NCBI GenBank assembly: GCA_910890315.1
Contig: CAJVGD010000005.1
Coordinates: 1,426,001-1,490,000, forward strand
Length of the DNA stretch: 64,000 bases
Direction: 5' to 3'
Source of the DNA: Serendipita indica DSM 11827
Lineage: Eukaryota; Basidiomycota; Agaricomycetes; Sebacinales; Serendipitaceae
Both the position numbers and the translations under genes were made by a program. This document shows positions 37,021 to 48,292 of the stretch, piece by piece. The notes beneath the pieces were generated by a model. The model was not told where the DNA came from. It searched no databases and saw only the letters and a program-made list of their open reading frames with translations. How positions within the stretch are numbered: the first letter of the stretch is position 1; each line of letters starts with the position of its first letter.

Positions 37021-39718
37021 CTACCAGTCGATGCCCTTCTTTTGCCTCACCGGTTTGGCGTCAATCTTTCCTCCACCCTTGACATAGCCAAATCCATCCA
37101 ACCAGGGCCACAGGTCGGATCTTCTCGTCTCAAAGGCGTCAATTTTGTCCGCCTTTTGCAACGTGAGCCCAATGTCGTCTAAACCGTTCAACAAGCAGTG
37201 CCGCTTAAACGGTTCGACTTCAAATGTAAAGGTGCCACGACCATTCGGTCTTCGGACCTCAAGCTTCTCTAGGTCAACCTCGAGTTCGAGGCCCTCTTCT
37301 GCGTCGCGCGCGAGCTCTTCGCATTGCTCGGCTGGGAGAACAACAGGTAGCATTCCATTTTGCATCGAGTTGGTCTTGAAGATTTCGGCAAAGCTCGGTG
37401 CGATCACACAGCGGATACCAAAGTCGTTCCTACTCGACATGAACATCCAGTTTGACCGCATGAAGAATCAGAAACACTTACAAGCTCCATGGCGCGTGTT
37501 CTCGGCTGCTTCCGCATCCAAAGTTTGGTCCATCGCAGACGAGAATCGATGCCTTGTCGTATGGTTTTCGGTTGAGCACAAAGTCTGTGTCGGCGCCCGT
37601 ATGCGGGTCTTTTCGCAGGGTGTAGAAGAGTGCATTGCCGAGTCCAGTTCGCTTGAGTGTCTTCAAAAACTGCTTTGGAATGATCATGTCGGTATCGACA
37701 TTGGCGATGTGCAATGGTGCCGCAATGCCCTTGACCACTGTAAACTTGGGAACATTTCCGCTAGGTACGACCTTTTCTGGTATCTCTGGTTCCGCCTTTC
37801 CGATAGCAGACTCGACTGGAATAGGGGCTGGAGGAGGGAGGACTTCGTCCGTCAAGAACTCGTGCGGGTCAATTCCTTGACTGGAGCAGAAGCGCCGGCA
37901 CCACGAGTGGTGGTACCATCGTCCTTGCTCATGAGTTTTCGGACATCGGTAAGCTTGCCCGTGAGGGCAGCCGCAGCCGCCATTGCGGGGCTGACGAGAT
38001 GTGTCCGTCCACCAGCGCCTTGACGGCCCTCAAAGTTTCGGTTTGATGTGCTCGCGCATCGTTGACCGGGCTGGAGCTGATCTGGGTTCATACCCAAGCA
38101 CATTGAGCATCCAGCTTCGCGCCACTCAAAGCCGGCCTTGACAAAAATGGCGTGGAGGCCCTCTGCTTCAGCTTGCTGCTTGACGAGTCCTGATCCTGGG
38201 ACAATCATGGCATGCACGTTGGGGGCGACCTTGGCATCGGAACCGGCGGCTAAAACGACCTTTGCTGCAGAGCGAAGGTCTTCGATACGGCCGTTGGTAC
38301 AGGATCCGAGGAAGACTTTATCAACGGGTATAGTCTCCATTGGCGTTCCTGGTTCCAATCCCATGTAGGCCAAAGCTCGCTCAACACCGGCGCGTTTGAT
38401 CGGATCCGTAAAGTCAGCCGGGTCGGGAACCTTGCCACCGATCGGTACGACATCTTGTGGAGAAGTACCCCAGGTGACGGTGGGCACGATATCTTCTGCA
38501 CGAATGACCACCTCGCGGTCAAACTTGGCACCTTCGTCTGTCTTCAACGTCCTCCAGTATGCGACCGCGCGATCCCATTCTTCGCCTTTCGGAGCCAACG
38601 GCCTTCCTTTGAGATAGTTGAAGGTGGTTTCGTCGGGGGCGACCATACCAGCACGAGCACCGGCTTCGATGCTCATGTTACAAACGCTCATGCGCGCCTC
38701 CATGCTGAACCCACGGAAAACGGAACCGGCATACTCGATGACGGATCCAGTACCACCAGCTGTGCCGATCACACCAATAATGTGTAGAATGACATCCTTC
38801 GAGGTGACGCCTTCGTGAAGTTGGCCGTCGACTGTGATGCGCATGTTCTTCGATTTTTTCTGGAGGATAGTCTGTGTTGCAAGCACATGCTCGACCTCGG
38901 ATGTACCAATGCCAAAGGCAATCGCACCAAACGCGCCGTGGGCTGTCTAGTGTCAACGAATTAGATAAGCGTGGCTTCCGGATACTCACTCGACGTATGC
39001 GAGTCACCACACACGCACGTAGTGCCGGGAAGCTATAATAAGATGAGGGTCAAGGCTAGAAGGACTAGGAGCCAACATCACGTACCGTGAAGCCTTGCTC
39101 CGGGCCAATGATATGGACGATGCCTAGCGCATGGAGATAAGAGACGAGAGCCTATTGGCTGTGGGCGCGTACGCACCTTGTCGTCGGTCGGTCATGCCGA
39201 AATATGTGAGACCAAACTCTTTCACATTGTCCTCGAGAGCCATGCATTGCTCGCGTGAGTCTGGTTCCTCAATGAAGGTCTTGACGGATTGAAAGTTTTT
39301 GCGGGATGTAGTCCTGGGAGAAATGAGCTTGAGATGCCCAAGGTGATTGGCAGACTTACGGGACATTGTGGTCGACGGTAGCCAATGTGCAATCCGGACG
39401 TCTGACTGGACGATTTGCATTTCGGCTGGTATACAAGATTAGTGGGTACTCGGATGCAATGAAAGGTCAGCGTACAGGCCTTCGAAGGCTTGCGGGGAAG
39501 TCACTTCATGAACCAAATGCCTGTGGAGACTTTAGACAAGGACAGTGCGTAGATGTAGAGTACATACCTGTCGATATAAATGAGAGTGGTTCCGTCTGGC
39601 TGGGCATCGCTGCGCGAGAATATCAGCAGTCGACCAAGACAGATTTCAAGACGCACACAACGTGGTCGTCCCAGATCTTGTCGTAGAGCGTTCGTGGTCC
39701 TGGAATTGCTGCTGGCAT
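37021..39718 (-). CDS. LEU1: 3-isopropylmalate dehydratase (leucine biosynthesis), single-chain
   Basis: This [4Fe-4S] enzyme isomerises 2- to 3-isopropylmalate in leucine biosynthesis. As in other fungi the LeuC-like and LeuD-like parts are in one chain. Start [20 protein letters not shown], then [15 protein letters not shown]. Cluster Cys residues are visible in [20 protein letters not shown] and [20 protein letters not shown] (C-x2-C). [18 protein letters not shown] closes the large domain. The swivel domain has [37 protein letters not shown] and [20 protein letters not shown]. The end is RQKKGIDW. Introns are concentrated in the first 800 bases and one splits APWSL from NDFGIRC. Yeast Leu1 lengths (about 780 residues) agree. 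Confidence 0.95.
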
Positions 39719-40469
39719 ACTTGAGATTGGTGGGCGAGGAGCAGTCCAAGTTTACTTTGAGCTCAACGCCACTCGCGACTTAAGATCCTTCGAGTGTCGG
39801 CGCTGTCGGCTTTACGAATAAGCAGAAATTCGGCCGACCAATTGGATAGAATTAGTTTGTCATTGGACGTTCGGCTTGTTCTTTGCGCTGTTAATGGCCG
39901 ATTAACGGTGAACGGCTTTGAGGCAAACCAATGACAATTAAGGGTTGGGGATTGGGTGAAAAGGAGATGACAAAGATTCCAATGTGAATGTATCGTCTCA
40001 ACTGCATCAACGCTCAAGGCTAGTGCGCTAAAGATGTGCTCAGCGGCAGGTTACTAGACTGGAATACCGCAAAAGGATTACTTTTAACACGCCAAACATC
40101 TCTTAGCATGACCCGTTGCTCACCTTTTGGGACTGTGCGACTTGTGTAGGATATTGAACACGTGTTCTGCGCAAGATTATGCCAAAATAATGCATTTTAC
40201 ATGCTACACGAGGCGTTGCGGCTTGGAGAATGCGCGAGTCAGGCGCCAAACATGCCGCGCGTTGTTCGACCCTTACCACCATCTGCCGGCCTCTGCCAAA
40301 TACCTCCAGGGTTTCGAAAAAACGCATAAATACACGCCTCTGACTGCAAAACGCGCATCTACGACGCGTCAACGACCAGGCAACGAATTTTTCAACAAGT
40401 ACAATCTGTAATCACACTTGCACACGACCAACGACATCCACAATCACGATTCATCGACTGTAGATCATA
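39719..40469. promoter_or_regulatory. Divergent intergenic region between LEU1 and the unknown basic protein
   Basis: About 750 bases. CCAAT boxes lie near 39837 (ACCAATTGG) and 39927 (AACCAATGAC). A DNA-synthesis-type ACGCGT lies near 40364-40369, about 100 bp upstream of the plus-strand gene. No perfect Leu3 site (CCGGNNCCGG) was noticed. No RNA gene is seen. Confidence 0.4.
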
Positions 40470-41646
40470 ATGTTGTCGTTTTGGAGGAGTAAACCTACTG
40501 CGTCGTCGACTGCTAACGACGAGACGAATGGGGACCGCGATTCAGCGAGCCCCCCGCCGCCGAGCGTTGTCACCGAGACGGCGACACCACAGCCTACGGC
40601 CGCTCCAAAGCCCCGTAAACCACGCAAGAGCACCAAAAAGGCCGCCCCCGCGGGCGAAGGCGGCGAGGTCCAGAAAGAGGGTGCGGACAAGGTAGAGGCT
40701 ACGCAACCGGACGTATCCAACCTCGGTGGACTCAAGGAGCTCATTCACACTGTTCCCCCAAAGACTCTTTATCAGTTTATGGTACAGAGACTTGATATCC
40801 AAAAGCCAGGAGCACGAGGGAAGAAGAAACCCAATCCAAATGCATTCCCCACGCTCGAGAATGACTTTCCGGTCCTGAGCTCGTTCTTCACGGGCCTCGT
40901 CGTACCTCCCAAGAAGCATTGCTTGCGATGCCATTCGGACTATTTCGATATTGAGAACGGGCCTAGGAGCTGTGTGAGTGTCATTTTCATTCCTTTGGCT
41001 GCTCGTATTAACAATGCGACGCGTACAGGTGAGAGAACACGACGATGACAGTGCCGTAGTCCGGCGATCCGCCCAGGGTATCCACGAGACCTTTTGGGGA
41101 TGCTGTGGACAAACTGTGGATGGAGACGGTGACCAAGGACCACCTGCCGGTTTCTGCTTCATCGGCACGCACACTTCTGATCGCGAAGAGGCGCGATACC
41201 GCCAGGATGGAACTCCCGAAGACGACAAGCTCGGAGATTGCGCAAAGCTTCGCTGTGGTACGCGCAAGCCTAAGCGCAAGCGTGCCACTTCGATGGCCGA
41301 CGACTCGGAGGAGGACATGGACTTGAGTGCCCTGGAACCCCGGGAACGCCATGCGAGACGTAAGAGCGAGGCGGGTCCCGTGAAGTACCTCGAACTCCAG
41401 AGCGATGAGGACATTGTCATGTCGGACGAGGAGGAAAAGAAGTCCAAACCCAAAGCTGCCGGAGGCCGGGGCAAGAAAAAGACGGCTGAAAAGGACAAAG
41501 AGGACAAGAACGAGACGCCGGAACCATCAAAGCCGCCGCGAGCCAAGGCGACTGGCCCAAAGGCAAAGAAGGCCCAGGATGAAGCGGCTCCACCAACGGA
41601 AAAGAGCACGAAAAAGGCGACTAAGAAACGAAAGACGGAGGACTAA
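40470..41646 (+). CDS. Unknown protein: Cys/His cluster between Pro/Lys-rich and Lys/Glu-rich tails
   Basis: I do not recognise this gene. Two exons are joined at about 40974/41030. Start MLSFWRSKPTASSTANDETN; the first 90 residues are low-complexity Pro/Lys/Ser. A folded part follows: LGGLKELIHTVPPKTLYQFM, LENDFPVLSSFFTGLVVPPK. Then comes a likely zinc-binding set: HCLRCHSDYFDIENGPRSC, VREHDDD, HETFWGCCGQTVDG, GFCFIGTHTSDREEARY and DCAKLRCG. The rest (about 130 residues) is charged and nuclear-looking, with KPKRKRATSM and repeated Lys/Glu blocks ending STKKATKKRKTED. A nuclear or chromatin role is a guess from the tail only. Confidence 0.75.
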
Positions 41647-42052
41647 TGGATTGTTATGGGCTGTTTACCCGCCGACAGAAAGGCTGCCACGATATTTCGC
41701 TGGACGATGACAAGTAGAACCCGTGTACATAGCTCAAACCCACCACGTAATGATGGAACAAGTCTCGTTAAAAGTGCTGTCGCCCGGCCCAGCTGATAGT
41801 TTTGGGATGGCTCTTCTACGCCATGTAGCCAGTTGGTAACACACGACCAACGAGCTATAAACCGGTTAAACGTAGAGGTCCCTCGAGAGAATATCGCTTG
41901 AATATTCGCACTAACGGCTTGCTAATCAGATTCTATTGTTTTGGCCTGTTTACCCGCCCACTTGACGTCATTTCTCCAGCGGCTGCTGTCCGTCTCAAAG
42001 GTGAGAGCGCATCTTGGAACCTGCCACGACCATCCGAGTCCTCTGAGCCGCC
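41647..42052. promoter_or_regulatory. Promoter region of the Srk1-like kinase
   Basis: Just over 400 bases. A 13-nt direct repeat, CTGTTTACCCGCC, occurs at 41661-41673 and 41946-41958; each copy contains the forkhead-like core TGTTTAC. A perfect CRE palindrome follows the second copy. No RNA gene is seen. Confidence 0.5.
41963..41970. promoter_or_regulatory. CRE palindrome TGACGTCA (ATF/CREB-type site)
   Basis: A perfect 8-bp CRE, 82 bases before the ATG of the Srk1/Rck2-like kinase. In fission yeast srk1 is induced by stress through Sty1-Atf1, and Atf1 binds this sequence, so the placement makes biological sense. Binding is inferred. Confidence 0.6.
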
Positions 42053-44420
42053 ATGGACGCATTTAAGAGTGAGTTCTCGTCATCTAGGATAGCAATACCA
42101 GGTCGTTGATGGTGATTTAGACTTTATTCGACACGGCAAGCATGCGCGCGCGCATAACCAGCAACAGCAGCAGCAGACGCAGAATGACGCAAACAGCGAG
42201 CAAGCTCGCAAAGAAGCTGCTCTTGCGGCGGCAGAGGCTAAACGTCATGAACGAGCAGAACGCGAGCGCGAGGAGAAGCAGCAGGCGATGAAGGACAAGG
42301 CCCATCATACTCAGGCCGCAGAGGCTATCGTCAAGGAAGAGCGTGCTGCTAGCTCAAAGATGCCATATATCAAAGGCCTCGAACGCTTCAGATTGCTCGA
42401 CAAGATGGGGGAGTAAGTCTGATCGTCACAAACCTCTTCGTCGCTGAGCGTGTCTGATTCTTTCAGTGGCGCTTTCTCCAACGTTTACAAGGCTTTGGAT
42501 ACCCAGACGGGCCAAAAAGTCGCCAGTAAGTGTTCGCCACTGTTAATGACCGCATCAAAAGTCTTACGCAATTTTTCACAGTCAAGGTCGTTCGCAAATA
42601 CGAGCTTAATTCTACACAGGTCGGTATCACATTACTTGCCTACTCTCCACGCTCCTGTGCAAACCATCTGCTTACTTCGTCTTCTCCCTCTCGACTTCTC
42701 CTCTCGAACGCGCGCGGCGTATCTTTGCCCTCGACATAATAGGAGGGAAACAAGCACCTTAACCCCGAGCTCAAGAAGAAGAAGCCGCGCGCGACCGAGG
42801 TGAGCTGCTGACCCCAATACATTCTCCTTTCTGGTCCCGCCTCTCGATGTTTGTGGCTGACAATGACAACGTATAGCGTGCGAATATTCTCAAAGGTACG
42901 CCGTCATCACTACGTTCTCCTCTCAGGCCCTGATCACTGACATCATACCAGAGGTCCAGATTATGCGAGGAATCGACCATCCATCGATTGTCAAGCTCAT
43001 CTCCTTCTCTGAGTCTGATGAGCACTACTTTTTGGTGCTGGAGCGTACGTTCGCCCGCCCGCCCCGACGACCCCACAGCTGACCCTTGATCAGTCATGGA
43101 AGGAGGAGAGCTTTTCCATCAAATGTTGGCATCTCCTCGTCTTTTCGGATCTCTTACTAACATATGACCAGTGTCAAGCTCACGTACTTCAGCGAGCCCT
43201 TGGCTCGTCACGTCATCCTCCAAGTTGCCCATGGCATCCGCTACTTGCATGAGGAGCGTGGCGTTGTCCACCGAGACATCAAACCAGAGAATCTGTTGTT
43301 CGAAAGGATACCAATTATTCCATCCAAGAATCCTATCAATCGTCCCTATGACGAGGAAAAGGAGGACGAGGGCGAGTTCATCAACGGCCTCGGCGGCGGA
43401 GGCATCGGGCGCGTCAAGATTGCCGACTTTGGGCTCAGCAAAATTGTCTGGAACGAGGATACGATGACGCCTTGCGGAACGGTCGGCTACACCGCACCAG
43501 AAATTGTCAAGGACGAACGCTACAGCAAGAGCGTCGACATGTGGGCACTCGGATGTGTTCTTTACACGCTTCTCTGTGGATTCCCGCCTTTTTACGACGA
43601 GAGTATCAACGTCTTGACGGAGAAGGTTGCTCGGGGATACTACACCTTCCTGAGCCCCTGGTGGGATGACATCAGTGCATCCTGTCCGTCATTCCTTGCC
43701 ATTCTGTCTGCCTCTCGCTAACACCCCTCTAGCCAAGGACTTGATCACTCACTTGCTGTGTGTGGACCCCGCCCAACGATACACCATTGACGAATTCCTC
43801 AACCATCCATGGTGCAAAGAGGCCCAAGGCTCTATTCAGCCTGCTAAAACTCCCGCCGTTAATCATCCACTCGACTCTCCTCTTCTTCAGTCCGCTCATG
43901 GTGTCGCCGTTGGCCGCTCCCCTGGCCTCGCGACGCTCAAAGAGGCGTTTGACATTACGTATGCCGTCCATCGAATGGAGGAGGAAGGCGCTCGCCGACG
44001 AGGTGCCAACTTCCTTGGAGATCTCAATGAAGACGACGAAGACGAGGAGGACAGCGACCAGGCTGTCATCAACTCGGTCAAGCAGCGACAGAATGGTAAT
44101 CTCACTGGCGCTCAGGGTGCAGGCACTCGGGGCGTCGATACGGGTACACATATGAATCGCGATGCCGCAAAGACGGCATATCAAGGTGGACGCGCAGGAC
44201 CGCGCGATCGAGGAGACCGCAAGAAGGGCTTTGAACTCAATTTGGGAGGCGCAACACTACTTGGGTATGTGATACATGTTCCTGTCTCTTTCTTTTTACT
44301 GACCACTTCACTCTTAGCCGCCGGCGCAAGACCCCACCAGAAGTCAAAATGGCAGAGGGATACGGTCAGCGCGTACCAGTTCATATTGCTGATGCGGGCA
44401 CGCCAATGAGTGTCGTGTAG
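42053..44420 (+). CDS. Srk1/Rck2-type CAMK-family stress-activated kinase
   Basis: This Ser/Thr kinase belongs to the group that acts downstream of the Hog1/Sty1 MAP kinase. The first coding exon is only 16 nt (MDAFK), then NFIRHGKHARAHNQQQQQQ and a charged helix. The kinase domain begins FRLLDKMGDGAFSNVYKALD (Gly-rich loop) with the Lys in KVVRKYELNSTQ. It continues IMRGIDHPSIVKLISFSESD, GVVHRDIKPENLLFE (catalytic loop), the long Rck2-type insert (IPSKNPINRPYDEEKEDEGE), IADFGLSKIVWNEDTMTPCG (activation loop) and VGYTAPEIVKDERYSKSVDM. DPAQRYTIDEFLNHPWC closes it. The C-terminal tail is disordered and ends HIADAGTPMSVV. About nine introns. The insert and the KDERYS block point to Srk1/Rck2 over CaMKI. 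Confidence 0.9.
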
Positions 44421-44653
44421 ACAGTGCATATCCTGTTGAACGATCTATCTTAATCCATACACGCACCTGGTCGGGACTGTCTAATACTTGTGTCCGACTC
44501 CTTTAATCGACACCATCTCCACTCGGACTGCTGTTTTCGTACTGGCATGTAGTTTCTCGTCAAAGAATTAATTTAACGGCAATTTTGCCTTCTTCGCTGT
44601 ACAACTGCGACGTGTATTGGAAAGGCAAGATTTAGAGTACAGACATTTGCTTT

Positions 44654-47235
44654 CATCGCCAGGTATCGTTGAGCGTCACTGAAGACGTCGTGGTGGTATA
44701 CGATCGATTTGGATTGCTTTCCCATGTGACGGTGCTGCCATCCCATTTGATGTACTTGTACTGAAACGTGGTTCCAGCAGGGATGACTGCTGTCCCCTTC
44801 CACGTCGGATACGATGCGGAAGAGAGAGCAACCTATGATCAATTAGCTTGAGTTCGTCGCTGTTAATTATCCACATACGCCAGAGGTTGGTCCCCAATTT
44901 CCGAGCTGAGAGATGCTGCCTGTGACATATACATTCTAAGGAAGGTAAATTAGCACATATAACACGGAAATCCCTTAACAGACCTGTCCCCAAACTGTCG
45001 TCGCGTATACAGCGAATGTAACCGTCACCGAACTCGCAGAAGCAGTCGACGTCGTGGTGCTCGTAGTCTTGGTCGTGCTTGTGACTGTCGTAGTCACGGC
45101 TGTGGTAGTCGCACCAGTGTGCAATGCGAGTGCGGTACGTGCTGCAACGGTTGCGCTGAACACGCCCCCCGAGACTGTATACGCTGCACCAGAGCAATTT
45201 GATCCACTCTTTGGACCGGTGTATACGTCACAATACGTGCCATCAGGAAGTGAGGTTGTGAATGATGACGTCCAGCTTGAGTCGGCGTTGTTGATTACAA
45301 CGAAGCCGCTAGAACCTGATCATTTTCATTTAAGCACAATAGAGAGAATAAAAAGGTATGACTCACCTCGTCCGAACGCAATCTGTTGGCTCGCGGGGCT
45401 AACCCAATTATTCAACGCATCGGTCCCGACGGTATTGTGAAACCCAACGAGACCAGAGACTGCAGGCCATCTGTGTTGACAGAGCCTGTCCGAATAGTCA
45501 GAATATTCTCGAACATCCCGACTACTGACTCACCATCCGTTTGATCCCGTCGAACCAGAGCACGTTCCGTAGTCTTTGGAAAGCATTTAGCTACTGTATG
45601 GGCGACAGTAATTCACATATACGTACTGGAGTTTGGCGCCCCGTTATCATTGTTGCTAAATGAATACGAGCTGAGGATCGTCGGAACTCCATAAGGATGT
45701 GCGAGGGATAAGACCATAGCGAGTGTATAGGTGTTGGAAGAAGAGTCATATCGAAGCGAGCCACCGGCCTGTCGGACATCAGGACGATGCGGTTTGGGAA
45801 CTAGTTTACCTACTCTTTCGGTATCGTGATTAGCGACGAAGACATTAGCTCCATAGCCAGTATTAGGAACCCAGCCTAATGGTTGTCAATTTTTTCTCGT
45901 GGAGTAGGATGTAGCCACTTGCCACTGGCGCTCCCAAGGGTCTGCAGCTGAGAGATGCCGGACGACGTAAACGCATCCTGAGGAGGAGTTAGACAGCAAA
46001 TAACAAGTATATAAAAGCCGTTCCTTGAGTAGGTACGTGTAACGAAATCTAAGGGTATAATGAGCAAACACCTATTGGTCTGAACCGACGTACTCTTGAA
46101 CAGCGCCGTTGGCAACATATTCCAGAGGTTTGACAGCGTTTTGATCCCCGTCAAAACTGACTTCTTGACTGACATAACCAGCTGCTGAGACGCGGGAGAG
46201 AATGTTGGCGATATCCTCGGTTGCAACATCTTATCAGAGGTTAGGATGTTCGATGAACAGAGTGGTTTCACGAACGTCGTGCAGCGTCGATTCGAAAGCC
46301 ATCAACTCCGAGAGAGACGAGATCGTTCATATAGGCGGCGAGTTTGGCGCGTACATATTCCGTCTCCGTGGCAAGACTAAACCAATGTCAGAACAAGACT
46401 GGGTATGTGCCTATGCTTACTCGGAGAGATTGACGAGTTCACATGTCTGAACCTGCGCTCTACTCGTCCAGTCCACAATATCTCCGGTCGAGGTAAGCGT
46501 GCAATGGTGAAAGTCTTGGTACTGGTAAATCCCGGGATACACATAATGAGCTGTACAAATGTAAGCCCAATATTCTCACGACAAAGTGTCGCGTACTGAA
46601 AGCTGTAACAAGGTCAGGTTGCTTGCAGGGCTGACCACGGCGAAGCACTCACTAGAGCCGGCCACACCCGTACCGGAGTTGATTCCCGCCATGTGATTCA
46701 AAATGGTATCCACAAGGACGAGTACACCAGCGTTATGACATGTGGTGACCATATTAGCGAACTCGCTACGCGAACCGCGCTTGGAAGTTAGGATGTACGA
46801 GACGGGCTACACTTGACATCAGCATTCTTGGCATAGAGTCTACAATTTCCTACCTGATAGTCCGTCCACCATTGTGCACCTGTATACTTTAATGCGTGCC
46901 TATGAGGCGCCATATGCACGTACCTGTGATATGCTCGGCAGGAGGACTGACTGTGTTCGGCATTAGAGGAGACCAATCACAAGACTGAAGATTTTACCTT
47001 GCACGTATCCATATCCTGCATCAGTTTAGTAAAAAAAATTTGTCATAAGAGTCAACGTCAACGCACCCGCGGGACCAATGAACGTCGTGCACTCTGCAGC
47101 GACAGAGTTCCAGGACCACTGGAAGAGTTGAATGATCACATTCTTATTCGTCGCACGTTTCTCCACAAGCGTATTTGGTACACTCGCCGCCATCGCTGCG
47201 AGTGCGTAGGGGAAAAGACGAAGGAGCGAACGCAT
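44654..47235 (-). CDS. Secreted alpha-amylase (GH13) with C-terminal CBM20 starch-binding domain
   Basis: This extracellular enzyme should attack raw starch. Start [20 protein letters not shown] is a signal peptide, followed by [20 protein letters not shown], where the KR suggests a propeptide cleavage. The barrel is spread over many short exons; [12 protein letters not shown] (nucleophile) is visible near 46290 on the minus strand. The beta domain ends [21 protein letters not shown] Thr/Ser linker ([20 protein letters not shown]) leads to CBM20: [37 protein letters not shown] and [20 protein letters not shown], with the Trp residues typical of starch binding. It ends [10 protein letters not shown]. 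It is convergent with the kinase and is the paralogue of the amylase at 30.7 kb. Confidence 0.9.
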
Positions 47236-48292
47236 CTCGGCCAACGGCAGCAACCAGAGAGAGGAACGAGTGGTGGGTTGGGTAAGACGTCCCGTTGGAT
47301 GGGCACAATGATCTCTTGACCCCCTTTTTATGCCTCTCCTTGCCACGGACGGCCTCCTGGGCATTCGCTCCGAGCTGCCCCTGCTTCTTTTTCTCCACAG
47401 AGCGTGCCGACGTGCCCACCCGCATCCCGCATCCCGCATTCTTGTGAAAGAGAGGCGCGGGTCCTGGGAGACCCGTCCATCAACTCGGTCGCCGAGTCGT
47501 GCGCACCCGGGGCGGCTTCGTCGTCGCCATCGTCGTCACATTCACTCCACATGGGCTCCAAGTGCGTAGAACCATCCCGAATCGCCTTCTCGTGGATTGC
47601 TTCTCGCGCAGGTGACCAGTTTATCCGTTGGTGGTCGGGCGATCCAGGAATCTATCCAGGTCTGCTAAATACACCCCTAATATATCATCAATGCGATCTG
47701 TTGCGGGGTAGAAAACTCGTATCACATTTGAAAGCTGCGATCCGCCCTCTCTAGTGCTTCCCGCCGAAAACCGCCAGGTTCAGACTGCGTTCCAACGCAT
47801 TTCCTCGATCATAAGAAATGGAACAGTTATTAATAATATCCGATATCAATTATTGAATATTTCCTTTGATTCAATGCCGCCACCGCAAAACGACGTCGGG
47901 TTCAAGCTTAGTTTCCACTCATTCCGTTCTTTGTAGTCAACACACACTATTATTGCTCGCATTTTTACCACTTTTACATCACTGTAGCACGCTGCGAGGT
48001 CAATGTAGGCAAGGCGACGGGACATATGGAGAGAGGAAGAGGAAGAAAAGTTAGTGGAAAGGGTTGGAACAGAAAGAAAGAAGCCCTCATTCTCAGCCAT
48101 CAAATGTCCACGCTATCTTGTTATGTCATTGTCAGTTCGTAGGTTATCGCGGTCGAGCCATAGAATATAAATGCCGTTTGGGGTGATGTCGGGAAGGGAC
48201 GAAAGCGCGACATGGCTCCGTCCGAAATACAATCAAGCATTCGGGCGGGAGGTATCGTAGAGGGGGGGTAGAGGCGGGGCGGGCGCAGGGGA
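47236..48292. other. Intergenic region between amylase start and TFIIB stop
   Basis: More than 1 kb. Near 47323-47332 the minus strand reads CATAAAAAGG, a plausible TATA box about 90 bp upstream of the amylase start. GCATCCC repeats lie at about 47420-47437. Open frames here are GC-rich and show no protein-like composition, so I call no gene. Confidence 0.45.

Noticed and set aside
39476-39490. Palindrome GCCTTCGAAGGC as a Leu3-type site
   Set aside because: It lies inside the LEU1 gene, not upstream, and does not fit CCGGNNCCGG.
40542-41609. Minus-strand open frame of 355 codons opposite the unknown basic protein
   Set aside because: Ser/Leu-rich antisense shadow of a Lys/Glu/Pro-rich coding exon. 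It crosses the plus-strand intron and has no recognisable domain.
47250-47950. Several GC-rich open frames between the CBM20 amylase and TFIIB
   Set aside because: Arg/His/Pro-rich, mutually overlapping, no homology or splice logic; probably promoter DNA.
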